Shown here in pieces: positions 27,332 to 35,578 of a stretch of 64,000 nt of DNA; position 1 is the stretch's first letter; each line of letters begins with the position of its first letter. The stretch comes from Nitratiruptor sp. YY09-18 (GTDB taxonomy: Bacteria; Campylobacterota; Campylobacteria; Campylobacterales; Nitratiruptoraceae): positions 1,426,001-1,490,000 of the forward strand of contig NZ_AP023065.1 in NCBI RefSeq assembly GCF_016593235.1, read 5' to 3'. The notes beneath the pieces were generated by a model. The model was not told the origin of the DNA, searched no databases, and saw only the letters and a list, made by a program, of their open reading frames with translations. A program made the position numbers and the translations under genes.

Positions 27332-28492
27332 ATGGATAGAAAACTCTTCTACATTGCTGCGGCAATTATGATTCTTAGCATTTTCAGTGCTTATTCACTT
27401 ACAACTTATACTATTTTGTTTTTTAATTACTCCCAATACCATTTCTTCATACGCCAACTTGTTTTTGCTCTCTTTGCAATACTTCTCATGTGGGGCGTCG
27501 CCCAGCTTGATCCTGATAAGTGGGGCAATAAACTAGGAGTTGGACTCTTTTTGCTCTTTTTTACGCTCATGCTGCTCATGAGTGTACTGCCCCACTCGCT
27601 TGTCACAGCTGTAGGTGGAGCGAAGCGGTGGATTCATATAGGGCCAGTGAGCATTGCACCTGTGGAGTTTTTCAAAGTTGGTTTTATCTTCTTTCTTGCT
27701 TGGAGTTTTACTCGCAAATTTGACCGCACACAAAGAGTACGAAAACTCTGGAATGAGATCAAACTCATAGCACCCTATCTCTTTATTTTCATAGTTGCAG
27801 TTGTCTCTATCGCAATATTCCAAAACGATATTGGACAGGTAATGGTACTTGGAGCGACCCTTGCATTTATGTTCGTTCTAGGTGGACGCAGTCTCAAGCT
27901 CTTCTTTATCTTGGTTTTTATGGCTATTGGAATGTTTATCCTCTTCGTCTCAATCTCAGCACATAGGATCGCACGTATTAAGATGTGGTGGGCAAGTGCA
28001 CAAAACTACCTCCTCTCCTATATGCCAAGCTGGATGGCGCAAGAGCTCAAACTCGACAACGCAAAAGAGTCCTATCAGATAGTCAATTCCCTCCATGCTA
28101 TTCATCATGGTGGCATACTTGGCCAAGGACTTGGCAATGGTCAACTCAAACTTGGATTCTTGAGTGAGGTGCATACAGACTTCGTCCTTGCCGGACTCAC
28201 TGAAGAGCTTGGATTTATCGGAGTAGCTGCTATTATGTTTTTATATCTTCTCCTCATACAAAGGCTCCTGCGCATCGCAAATAAGTCGCAAAATATGACA
28301 ATTTCTCTCTTTAGTGCAGGAGTAGCAATGCTCATAGGCTTTTCCCTTCTCATCAACTCTTTTGGAATCAGTTCAATTGCTCCTATCAAAGGAATTGCTG
28401 TACCGATGCTCAGCTACGGAGGAAGTTCCATTGTAGCTAATGCCCTCGCGCTTGGAATGGTGTTGATGTTTAGTAAAAAGGTGAGAGTGTGA
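27332..28492 (+). CDS. ftsW: SEDS peptidoglycan glycosyltransferase FtsW
   Basis: 386 residues, about ten membrane segments. GGAKRWIHIGPVSIAPVEFFK near 95-115 and the C-terminal PMLSYGGSSIVANALALG are SEDS signatures. The enzyme polymerises lipid II at the septum together with FtsI. Direct overlap with murG (four bases, GTGA) and the divergent ftsI favour FtsW over RodA. Confidence 0.92.
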   Translation: MDRKLFYIAAAIMILSIFSAYSLTTYTILFFNYSQYHFFIRQLVFALFAILLMWGVAQLDPDKWGNKLGVGLFLLFFTLMLLMSVLPHSLVTAVGGAKRWIHIGPVSIAPVEFFKVGFIFFLAWSFTRKFDRTQRVRKLWNEIKLIAPYLFIFIVAVVSIAIFQNDIGQVMVLGATLAFMFVLGGRSLKLFFILVFMAIGMFILFVSISAHRIARIKMWWASAQNYLLSYMPSWMAQELKLDNAKESYQIVNSLHAIHHGGILGQGLGNGQLKLGFLSEVHTDFVLAGLTEELGFIGVAAIMFLYLLLIQRLLRIANKSQNMTISLFSAGVAMLIGFSLLINSFGISSIAPIKGIAVPMLSYGGSSIVANALALGMVLMFSKKVRV

Positions 28493-29487
28493 AGCTCCTT
28501 ATCACTGGCGGTGGAACAGGCGGCCATCTTTCTATTGCAAAAGCTATCAAAACTGAGCTCAACTCCAGAGGTTTAGAGCCTGTGTTTGTAGGATCCACTG
28601 CTGGACAAGATAGGGAGTGGTTTGAAAACGATAGCGGCTGGGAGGTGTGCTACTTCTTGCCAAGTAGTGGAGTTGTGAATAAAAGGGGATTGCAAAAAGG
28701 TGCAGCCGCACTCAATATCCTTAAACTCTCATGGCAGTGTCGAGAAATTTTCAAAAAACACAAAATTGAAGCAGTGCTCAGTGTAGGTGGCTATTCAGCT
28801 GCTCCAGCATCTCTTGCTGCAATTACTCTGCGTACTCCACTCTTTATCCATGAACAAAATGCGATTCTTGGCCGCCTCAATAGGCTCTTGCAGCCACTGA
28901 GCAAAGAGCTCTTCAACTCCTTCATACCACCATTTTACCCCTATCCCACACACCCAGATTTTTTTGCAAAGAGGCGCATCCGTAAAAGTGTAGAAACAGT
29001 GCTCTTTTTGGGTGGAAGTCAAGGAGCAAAGCAGATCAACAATATTGCAATCTCTCTGGCTCCACTACTGCACAAAAGAGGTATAGCAATTATCCATCAA
29101 ACTGGGAAGCAAGATTTTGAGAGAATAAAACAGTTTTATGAAGAGCAAAATATTGCAGCTGAAGTTTTTGCCTTTGATAAAAATATCGCATCAAAGATGA
29201 GCAGAGCTGATCTAGCAATTGCGCGTGCAGGAGCAAGTTCCTTGTGGGAACTGGCTGCAAATGCCTTGCCAGCAGTATTTGTACCCTACCCTTACGCAGC
29301 AGCAAATCATCAATATTACAATGCAAAATTTTTTGTTGATAAGGGCGCAGGATATCTGTATAACTCCAACGAAGATATTATTGCACTTCTAGATAGCTCT
29401 GTTGAAGATGTTAGTCAAAAACTTATACAGATTACAAAGCCAGAGGGTGCCAAGATTATAGTTGATCGCATTTTAGAAGCTATTTGA
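28489..29487 (+). CDS. murG: UDP-GlcNAc:lipid I N-acetylglucosaminyltransferase MurG
   Basis: 332 residues (usual about 350). It starts at GTG (GTGAAGCTCC) inside the ftsW stop. ITGGGTGGHLSIAKAIK at 5-21 is the N-terminal glycine-rich loop, and FLGGSQGAKQIN near 175 and WELAANALPAVFVPYPYAAANHQ near 250 complete the GT28 pattern. It converts lipid I to lipid II on the cytoplasmic face. Its 3' end overlaps the convergent GGDEF gene by eight bases. Confidence 0.95.
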   Translation: MKLLITGGGTGGHLSIAKAIKTELNSRGLEPVFVGSTAGQDREWFENDSGWEVCYFLPSSGVVNKRGLQKGAAALNILKLSWQCREIFKKHKIEAVLSVGGYSAAPASLAAITLRTPLFIHEQNAILGRLNRLLQPLSKELFNSFIPPFYPYPTHPDFFAKRRIRKSVETVLFLGGSQGAKQINNIAISLAPLLHKRGIAIIHQTGKQDFERIKQFYEEQNIAAEVFAFDKNIASKMSRADLAIARAGASSLWELAANALPAVFVPYPYAAANHQYYNAKFFVDKGAGYLYNSNEDIIALLDSSVEDVSQKLIQITKPEGAKIIVDRILEAI

Positions 29488-30478
29488 TAACTACTCTGTT
29501 TTTCCCCTCTTTTTTAGCCTGGTAGAGCGCCTCATCTGCTCTTTTTATCACATCTTTTACACTATCACCTTCTTGACGCTGCGTTCCACCAAAACTCGCA
29601 GTAAAATGGATATATCCATTTTGCTCAACTTTATAGTCTCTATTCTCAATCACATCACGGAGTCTCTCACCCACAATTTTGGCTGCTTTGAAATCGCCAT
29701 TTGGCAAGAGAATTACAAACTCCTCTCCTCCATAGCGATAGGCTTTTGTATTTTGACGCAAATAATTCTCAAGAATCTCTCCCATGACTTTTAGAATCTC
29801 ATCTCCCACAAGATGTCCATAGGTATCATTAATCTTTTTAAAATTATCGATATCAAGAATGAGTATGCTATAAGAAGCATTGAGTTCGTGAAGTTTTTCT
29901 ATATCTATATCAAATGCACGTCTATTCAAAAGACCTGTCAAAGCATCACGCTCAGCTTCTTGCTTCTGTTTGACAAATTTTTCTTCTATAAATTCCAACT
30001 TTTTGCGGTTTTGTTCAAGAAACTTTTTGAGTTTTTGATTCTCTGCCTCTAAATGCGCAATTTTATCTTTGAGCTGGGCCATTTTTGATTTATCTTGCTC
30101 ATCAATCGCTTCGATACTCTCATCGATGTAGCTTGAGTGTGCGGTGATATTATCTTCAAACTTATCAAGAGCTTTTTCACTCCCTTGCGCCAAAGATTTC
30201 AAGCTCACTGAGAGCTCTTTGATCTCTTCAATATCTTCGATGAGAGGATCCTCTTTGAAATATTTATCATGGAGAATCTGGAGGTTTTTGTCACTGAGGT
30301 GATGATTTTCTGTAAGAGCCTTACAGATGACAAAAAACCACTCCTGGTAGTTGGTAGGCGTGATAGGAATCTTGTGTTTTGCCAGATATGAGAGAGTTTT
30401 TTTAGCTATCTGTGCAACAAATTCATTATGTCCCTCTCCCTCTATCTCTTTAGCAAGGAGGAGTTTTTTACAATCCAT
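29480..30478 (-). CDS. Diguanylate cyclase (GGDEF), degenerate I-site
   Basis: 332 residues, soluble. Residues 1-110 are helical with no recognised sensor; about 110-175 is a coiled coil; the GGDEF domain is at about 180-332. The active site reads RYGGEEF. The inhibitory site five residues before it should be RxxD but is RQNT, so product inhibition by c-di-GMP may be lost. It converges with murG and lies three bases downstream of panC. Confidence 0.9.
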   Translation of the reverse strand: MDCKKLLLAKEIEGEGHNEFVAQIAKKTLSYLAKHKIPITPTNYQEWFFVICKALTENHHLSDKNLQILHDKYFKEDPLIEDIEEIKELSVSLKSLAQGSEKALDKFEDNITAHSSYIDESIEAIDEQDKSKMAQLKDKIAHLEAENQKLKKFLEQNRKKLEFIEEKFVKQKQEAERDALTGLLNRRAFDIDIEKLHELNASYSILILDIDNFKKINDTYGHLVGDEILKVMGEILENYLRQNTKAYRYGGEEFVILLPNGDFKAAKIVGERLRDVIENRDYKVEQNGYIHFTASFGGTQRQEGDSVKDVIKRADEALYQAKKEGKNRVVIK

Positions 30479-30481
30479 TAT

Positions 30482-31303
30482 CTATATCCATATATTATCT
30501 ATTAATCGTGTTGAGCCAACATAGCCGGCAACTAATATTATCGTATCACCTATCTTGATTTGGTCAATTTGATTAAATTCCCTATCTACTATTTCAACAT
30601 AATCAAGCTTAATCGGCTCTAAAATATCGTACATCCGCTTCTTGATCTCTTCGGCATCTATTACACCGCTTTGTACCATTTTTGCAGCTTTTTTTAAAGA
30701 TTTTGCAATGAGAAGCGCTTTTTGTCGCTCCTTTTGGGATAGATAGACATTGCGACTGCTAAGAGCCAATCCATCTTGGTCTCTAACAATATCGCAAGGC
30801 ACAATTTGCGTATCGAGAAAGAACTCTCGCACCATTTTTTGTACCAAATAAAGCTGCTGGGCATCCTTTTTGCCAAAATAAGCGCGTGTGGGATTGGTGA
30901 TATGGAGCAGCTTATTGACTACTTGCAAAACCCCATCAAAATGTCCTGGTCGAAAATGTCCCTCTAAGATATATCCTTTGATTTTTGGTGCATACATACC
31001 TACCTCATCCTTTTCATACATATCCTGTGGGGTTGGCATAAAGAGCAGATCTACCCCAGCTATTTCACAGATTTTTTTATCCGCTTCGTAGCGTCTTGGA
31101 TACTTTTCAAAATCTTCACCTGGCAAAAACTGGGTAGGATTGACAAATATTGAGACGATAGTATGATCATTTTCAAGTTTTGATCGCTTAATCAAAGAAA
31201 GATGTCCCTCATGCAGAGCACCCATAGTAGGTACAAAACCTACACTTCCTTTGAGAGTTTTTCTTAAACTTTTAAGCTCTTGAGGAGAGTGCACCAGCTT
31301 CAT
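30482..31303 (-). CDS. panC: Pantothenate synthetase
   Basis: 273 residues. [15 protein letters not shown] near 23-37, the nucleotide-binding HxGH motif, and [15 protein letters not shown] near 115 are diagnostic. It condenses pantoate and beta-alanine with ATP hydrolysis to AMP in CoA synthesis. No panB or panD is adjacent. It is divergent from prfB. Confidence 0.96.
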   Translation of the reverse strand: MKLVHSPQELKSLRKTLKGSVGFVPTMGALHEGHLSLIKRSKLENDHTIVSIFVNPTQFLPGEDFEKYPRRYEADKKICEIAGVDLLFMPTPQDMYEKDEVGMYAPKIKGYILEGHFRPGHFDGVLQVVNKLLHITNPTRAYFGKKDAQQLYLVQKMVREFFLDTQIVPCDIVRDQDGLALSSRNVYLSQKERQKALLIAKSLKKAAKMVQSGVIDAEEIKKRMYDILEPIKLDYVEIVDREFNQIDQIKIGDTIILVAGYVGSTRLIDNIWI

Positions 31304-31317
31304 TGCATGCCTTTTGA

Positions 31318-31323
31318 TATAAT
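31318..31323 (+). promoter_or_regulatory. prfB -10 element
   Basis: TTTTGATATAATTTC contains TATAAT at 31318-31323, 35 bases before the TTG start of prfB; the leader would be about 29 bases. Confidence 0.6.
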
Positions 31324-31358
31324 TTCAATACAATTTTACCCAAAATTAGGAGAGACTT

Positions 31359-32468
31359 TTGGATAGCTACGAATATAGTGAACTTCTCAAAAAACTTGAA
31401 AACAAAATAGAAAATATCAAAAACATTATCAAACCCGATCAGATAGAAAAACGTATCGCAGAAATTGAAAAGCTTGAAAATGATCCCAACTTTTGGAACG
31501 ATGCGAAGAAAGCGGGAGAGATACAAAAAGAAAAAAACCGACTTTCCCGCATTTTAGCAAAGTATAACGAAGCAAAAAATGCAGTCGAAGAGAGCAAAGA
31601 GCTTTTTGAGATGGCGAGTGAAGAGGAAGATAGTGAAACTCTTGCAATGCTTTTTGAAGAGGCTCCAGCTTTAGAAGAGAAGGTGAACAAAGTAGAGATT
31701 GAAACAATGCTCAGTGGTGAAAATGATGATAAAAATGCAATTATCTCTATACACCCAGGAGCTGGAGGAACTGAGTCACAGGATTGGGCGAGCATCCTCT
31801 ATCGCATGTATCTGCGCTGGGCAGAACGCCATGGATTTAAGGTGGAAGTGCTTGATTATCAAGAGGGTGAAGAGGCAGGCATCAAGGATGTGAGTTTTAT
31901 CATAAAGGGTGAAAATGCCTACGGATACCTCAAAACTGAAAACGGCATCCACCGCTTGGTGCGCATTAGCCCATTTGACTCAAATGCTAGACGCCATACA
32001 TCTTTTGCCTCAGTTATGGTGAGCCCTGAAGTAGATGATGATATCGATATTGTAATAGAGGACAAAGATATTAGAGTAGATACATACCGTGCAAGTGGTG
32101 CAGGTGGACAGCATGTGAATAAAACAGATTCAGCTATTCGCATCACTCACATCCCTACAGGTATCGTGGTACAGTGTCAAAATGACCGTAGCCAGCACAA
32201 AAACCGTGCAACTGCAATGAAAATGCTCAAATCTCGCCTCTATGAATTAGAACTTGAGAAGAAAAAAGCTGAACAAGAGGGAATAGAAAAGAGTGAAATT
32301 GGATGGGGACATCAAATCCGCAGCTACGTCCTTGCTCCCTACCAACAGGTCAAAGACAACCGTAGTAACAAAGCCTACTCTAATGTAGAAGCTATTCTAG
32401 ATGGTGATATCGATAAAATAATTGAAGATGTACTCATTGCCGAAGCACAAAAAGAGGAGAATCATTAA
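31359..32468 (+). CDS. prfB: Peptide chain release factor 2
   Basis: 369 residues. The stop-codon reading motif SPF is present in VRISPFDS near 203, and the catalytic GGQ in [11 protein letters not shown] near 247-257. It releases peptides at UGA and UAA. The start is TTG at 31359, with TTAGGAGA ending five bases before it. The frame is continuous: the programmed frameshift at an early in-frame UGA, which autoregulates RF2 in many bacteria, is absent here. Confidence 0.96.
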   Translation: MDSYEYSELLKKLENKIENIKNIIKPDQIEKRIAEIEKLENDPNFWNDAKKAGEIQKEKNRLSRILAKYNEAKNAVEESKELFEMASEEEDSETLAMLFEEAPALEEKVNKVEIETMLSGENDDKNAIISIHPGAGGTESQDWASILYRMYLRWAERHGFKVEVLDYQEGEEAGIKDVSFIIKGENAYGYLKTENGIHRLVRISPFDSNARRHTSFASVMVSPEVDDDIDIVIEDKDIRVDTYRASGAGGQHVNKTDSAIRITHIPTGIVVQCQNDRSQHKNRATAMKMLKSRLYELELEKKKAEQEGIEKSEIGWGHQIRSYVLAPYQQVKDNRSNKAYSNVEAILDGDIDKIIEDVLIAEAQKEENH

Positions 32469-32473
32469 CTTGT

Positions 32474-32499
32474 AGAGTTGTGAAATTTTTCACAACTCT
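32474..32499 (+). terminator. Perfect 12-base inverted repeat after prfB
   Basis: AGAGTTGTGAAA (32474-32485) pairs perfectly with TTTCACAACTCT (32488-32499) around a two-base TT centre, six bases after the prfB stop. There is no long U-tract after it, so it may work as a 3'-end protector or a weak terminator. Confidence 0.65.
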
Positions 32500-32584
32500 C
32501 ATCGTATCATCTAAATATTTTATATTCTTCATCAAATTATCTCATTAATAAACTCTCTCTTACTTTGTCCTCCTTTCAATAACC

Positions 32585-32593
32585 CTTTTTACT
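32585..32593 (+). promoter_or_regulatory. Segment able to compete for hairpin pairing
   Basis: CTTTTTACT occurs here and again at 32662-32670, and its complement AGTAAAAAG lies between them at 32642-32650. The middle segment can pair with either copy, giving two exclusive folds. Just after this segment is a perfect 13-base inverted repeat, ACCTTATTAAGGT. Confidence 0.35.
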
Positions 32594-32612
32594 ACCTTAT
32601 TAAGGTGCTTTT

Positions 32613-32638
32613 AAAGGGATAGTAGTTACTATCTTTTT
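32613..32638 (+). terminator. Hairpin with T-tract upstream of the 29-residue ORF
   Basis: GATAGT-AGTT-ACTATC, extended by two G-T and three A-T pairs, ends in TTTTT. It has rho-independent terminator form on the plus strand and lies about 70 bases before the small ORF, so it could end prfB transcripts or attenuate the small gene. Confidence 0.55.
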
Positions 32639-32641
32639 ATC

Positions 32642-32670
32642 AGTAAAAAGAATGTTTCACTCTTTTTACT
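32642..32670 (+). promoter_or_regulatory. Leader hairpin of the 29-residue ORF
   Basis: Ten-base perfect stem, AGTAAAAAGA (32642-32651) with TCTTTTTACT (32661-32670) around a nine-base loop. It ends 37 bases before the start codon of the small gene. Confidence 0.5.
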
Positions 32671-32707
32671 ATATAAGCAATTCTAATATATAATATAAGG
32701 AGGAACT

Positions 32708-32797
32708 ATGGCACCATCTGAAATTTTAGGAATCGTCTATGCAGCATTGATGGGCATATCGTCAGTTATGTGGCTAGGATTTAACGTAAAAAAATAA
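32708..32797 (+). CDS. 29-residue single-span membrane peptide, unknown
   Basis: ATG to TAA, 29 codons. The product starts MAPSEILGIVYAALMG, has a hydrophobic span at about 5-24 and ends FNVKK, so it looks like a single membrane helix with a basic cytosolic tail. A near-perfect Shine-Dalgarno (AAGGAGGAACT) precedes the ATG, much better than that of most genes here, and the leader is highly structured. It converges with lolD seven bases later. I know no homologue; its size and form are like small subunits of respiratory or transport complexes. Confidence 0.7.
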   Translation: MAPSEILGIVYAALMGISSVMWLGFNVKK

Positions 32798-32804
32798 TCC
32801 TCTA

Positions 32805-33449
32805 TTACAATGGCTCCAGACGTTGCTCTTGGAGCCTAAAGATTCTATCACATCTCTTTGCCAGCTCCATATCGTGAGTCACCAAAAATAGTCCAGCTTC
32901 GTAGCTATTAACATAGTCAAAGACCCCATCCATCACTTCATAAGCTGTTTTTCTATCAAGATTTCCGGTAGGTTCATCTGCAAAGAGGAGCTTTGGTTTT
33001 TTTGTGAGAACCCTTGCGATACTCACACGCTGCTGTTCACCTCCACTAAGCTGTGTGACTCTTTTGTGAATAACTCGCTCAATCCCAAAGGCCTCTATGA
33101 GCTCATTGTCAATCTCTTGCTTGCTCAAAAGTGCGGCAACTTCTATGTTCTCTATAGCACTAAATCCTTTGAAGAGGTAGTGGGATTGAAAGACTATTCC
33201 GATTTTTTCTCGACGAATTTCGATAAGTTTTTTTTGATTCTTTTTTGCATATATATCGGTACCGAAGAGCTCAACTCTTCCTTTATTGGGAGCTAGAAGT
33301 GTTGCTAAAATATGCAAAAGCGTCGATTTGCCACTTCCGCTTACACCTACTATCGCTACACTCTCCTTGGCAGCTATAGTGAGATTAATATCATGAAAGA
33401 GTGGATAGTCGAATGCATGGGAGAGATTGGTTGCTTGTAGTAGCGTCAT
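32805..33449 (-). CDS. lolD: ABC transporter ATPase, LolD/MacB type
   Basis: 214 residues from the ATG at 33449 ([13 protein letters not shown]), which has GGGAAATC just before it; a longer frame to 33485 would start inside a repeat. Walker [10 protein letters not shown]-loop [15 protein letters not shown], signature [15 protein letters not shown] and Walker [13 protein letters not shown] fit LolD, which powers release of lipoproteins to the outer membrane. The LolC/E membrane partner is not adjacent, so another MacB-like role is possible. Confidence 0.85.
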   Translation of the reverse strand: MTLLQATNLSHAFDYPLFHDINLTIAAKESVAIVGVSGSGKSTLLHILATLLAPNKGRVELFGTDIYAKKNQKKLIEIRREKIGIVFQSHYLFKGFSAIENIEVAALLSKQEIDNELIEAFGIERVIHKRVTQLSGGEQQRVSIARVLTKKPKLLFADEPTGNLDRKTAYEVMDGVFDYVNSYEAGLFLVTHDMELAKRCDRIFRLQEQRLEPL

Positions 33450-33478
33450 GATTTCCCTTTTCTTTGGGAAGCTAAAAA

Positions 33479-33530
33479 GAGGCAAAGGACAAGCAGTTGT
33501 CCTTCACAAAAGCTTTTGGCTCTTGGCCAC
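33479..33530. repeat. Palindromic repeat, copy 1 (degenerate)
   Basis: Begins GAGGCA, then the hairpin AAGGACAA-GCAG-TTGTCCTT (33485-33504), then the palindrome CAAAAGCTTTTG (33507-33518) and CTCTTGGCCAC. It aligns along its length with copy 2 at 33677-33732, same orientation. Confidence 0.65.
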
Positions 33531-33673
33531 AAACTTTGCTTCTTTATATTTTTGAACTTAATCGCAAAACTTCGTTCGCTTCACTCACTTGCTTTACTTC
33601 AAGGTAACCCAGCAGCTCCCATGCTCATCACAAAATTCCTTGAATTTCGGATTTGCATATAGTCGCTGCTTTC

Positions 33674-33733
33674 AGTGAGGCACGAAGAACAAGTAGTTGT
33701 TCTTCTAAGAAGCCTTCGGCTTCTTGCCTCACT
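33674..33733. repeat. Palindromic repeat, copy 2, three-way-junction fold; overlaps tsf stop
   Basis: A nine-base outer stem, AGTGAGGCA (33674-33682) with TGCCTCACT (33725-33733), encloses two perfect hairpins: GAAGAACAA-GTAG-TTGTTCTTC (33684-33705) and AAGAAGCC-TTC-GGCTTCTT (33707-33725). On the minus strand it begins at the tsf stop codon and could act as its terminator. The rest of 33531-33673 has a small AAATTC/GAATTT repeat but no gene. Confidence 0.75.
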
Positions 33734-34646
33734 TCATCTGTGCAGCAACTTCTGCAGCGAAATCCTCTTCTTTCTTTTCAATTCCTTCACCAAGTTCGTA
33801 GCGGATGAATCCTACAATTTTTGCACTGCCGCCAGCAGCTTTCGCAACTTCATTGAGAACTTGCTCTACGCTCTTCTTATCATCTTTGACAAATTTTTGT
33901 CCTAGAAGTGTGTTCTCTTCGATAAATTTTTTGATTTTTCCAGGAATAATCTTTTCGATAATATTTGCAGGCTTGCCCTCTTTTTCAAGCTGCGCTGCTG
34001 CGATCTCTTTCTCTTTTTCGATCACTTCAGCAGGAATTGAACTTGCATCGAGATATTTTGGATTCATAGCAGCGATATGCATTGCAACATCTTTGAGGAA
34101 ATCTTTGATCGCATCACAAACCTCTTCTTTATCACATGTTGCAGCTACAATAACCCCAATTTTACCACCCATATGGAGGTATCCGTTGACAACGCCAGGA
34201 CCTTCAACGCAGAGTCTATCAAATCGTCTTACAACAATGTTCTCACCGATTTTTGCAATCTCAGCTTTCATATACTCTTCAAAAGTTGCATTATCGATTG
34301 TAGTTTGATAGAGCTCTTCTACGCTCTCTACACTTGCAGTAGCTACATGTCCTTTTACTTTTTCAACCAAAGCTTTGAAGTTTTCGTTTTGCGCGACGAA
34401 ATCTGTTTCAGAGTTTACTTCTACGATTGTTGCACATTTATAATCTGGACTTACTTCTACTGCTATTGTCCCCTCGCTTGCAACTCTGTTAGCCTTTTTC
34501 GCAGCTTTTGCAATCCCTTTTTTGCGAAGGATCTCAATAGCTTTGTCCATATCTCCATTTGCTTCTTGCAAAGCTTTTTTACAATCCATCATACCGGCGC
34601 CCGTGCGCTCGCGAAGCTCTTTTACTTGTGCTGCTGTGATTGCCAT
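33729..34646 (-). CDS. tsf: Elongation factor Ts
   Basis: 305 residues. RERTGAGMMDCKKAL near 11-25 and SETDFVAQNE near 79-88 are the EF-Ts signatures. It recycles EF-Tu by GDP exchange. It starts one base before the rpsB stop and is co-transcribed with rpsB, the universal order. Its stop codon is inside the outer stem of the downstream palindromic repeat. Confidence 0.96.
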   Translation of the reverse strand: MAITAAQVKELRERTGAGMMDCKKALQEANGDMDKAIEILRKKGIAKAAKKANRVASEGTIAVEVSPDYKCATIVEVNSETDFVAQNENFKALVEKVKGHVATASVESVEELYQTTIDNATFEEYMKAEIAKIGENIVVRRFDRLCVEGPGVVNGYLHMGGKIGVIVAATCDKEEVCDAIKDFLKDVAMHIAAMNPKYLDASSIPAEVIEKEKEIAAAQLEKEGKPANIIEKIIPGKIKKFIEENTLLGQKFVKDDKKSVEQVLNEVAKAAGGSAKIVGFIRYELGEGIEKKEEDFAAEVAAQMK

Positions 34647-35461
34647 TACTCTTCCTCCTTGGCTGTTTCTTCGCCTGCTTCTTCTTGTGCTATCTCTTCA
34701 CGTGCTTCTTCGATAACCTCTTGCTTCTCCTCTTCTGTTACAGGAGTGCTCTCTTCTTGCTCTTCACTCTCAAGCTCTTGCTCTCTGAGCTCTTTTCCTT
34801 CGATGATTGCGTCTGCAATTTCGCGGCAGAAAAGCTGGATACTTCTGATCGCATCATCATTTCCAGGAATTGGATAGTCGATCAAGTCTGGATCACAGTT
34901 TGTATCAAGAGGTGCAACGATAGGGATACCGAGCTTATTTCCCTCTTTGACAGCGATATGCTCTCTTACTGCATCGATGATGAAAAGCATATCAGGAATC
35001 TTTTTCATATCACGGATACCGCCGAGGAAATTCTCTAGTTTCTCTTTTTTTCTGCGAAGCATCAAAGCCTCTTTTTTTGTAAGAAGGTCGATCTGACCCG
35101 TCTTTTCCATCTCTTCGATTACTTCGAGTTTTCTAATAGATTTTCTAATTGTATTGAAGTTTGTAAGTGTTCCACCAAGCCAACGTGCATTGACATATGG
35201 CATACCACATCTTTTTGCATGTTCTTCGATAGCGTTTTTCGCCTGTTTTTTAGTCCCAACAAAAAGGATTGTCTTGCCCTCTTTTGCCGCATCTCTTACG
35301 ATATTGTATGTATAGCGGAAATAGCGAAGAGTCTTTTGTAGGTCGATAATATGGATGTTTTTTCTTACACCAAAGATAAAAGGTTTCATCTTTGGATTCC
35401 ATCGACGTGTCTGGTGACCAAAGTGCACACCGCACTCAAGCAAATCTTTCATTGTAACCAT
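34646..35461 (-). CDS. rpsB: 30S ribosomal protein S2
   Basis: 271 residues. [19 protein letters not shown] near 7-25 and [11 protein letters not shown] near 92 are S2 signatures. The C-terminal 50 residues are an acidic Glu-rich extension, so the protein is longer than E. coli S2 (241). It has AAGGAG before the ATG and a folded leader of about 90 bases (listed). Confidence 0.97.
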   Translation of the reverse strand: MVTMKDLLECGVHFGHQTRRWNPKMKPFIFGVRKNIHIIDLQKTLRYFRYTYNIVRDAAKEGKTILFVGTKKQAKNAIEEHAKRCGMPYVNARWLGGTLTNFNTIRKSIRKLEVIEEMEKTGQIDLLTKKEALMLRRKKEKLENFLGGIRDMKKIPDMLFIIDAVREHIAVKEGNKLGIPIVAPLDTNCDPDLIDYPIPGNDDAIRSIQLFCREIADAIIEGKELREQELESEEQEESTPVTEEEKQEVIEEAREEIAQEEAGEETAKEEE

Positions 35462-35494
35462 AGGTTCTCCTTGTTTGAATTAGGTTTATGCCTC

Positions 35495-35540
35495 CGCAGT
35501 CATCAACGGCTTATGCCGCAACCCGTCAAGGATTACTGCG
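35495..35540 (-). promoter_or_regulatory. Folded rpsB leader, possible autoregulatory element
   Basis: In the rpsB 5' leader, CGCAGT (35495-35500) can pair with ACTGCG (35535-35540), enclosing CGGC-TTAT-GCCG (35507-35518) and, alternatively, ACGG (35506-35509) with CCGT (35523-35526). A minus-strand TATTATAAG near 35559-35567 is the likely -10. S2 is known to repress its own operon in other bacteria; that this leader does so here is inference. Confidence 0.5.
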
Positions 35541-35578
35541 TGTGAAATAAAAGGCAGCTTATAATACTCAAAAAGAGC

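Noticed and set aside
31359-31460. Programmed +1 frameshift site of prfB
   Set aside because: Looked for an early in-frame UGA with an SD-like CUU context; the frame is continuous, so there is none.
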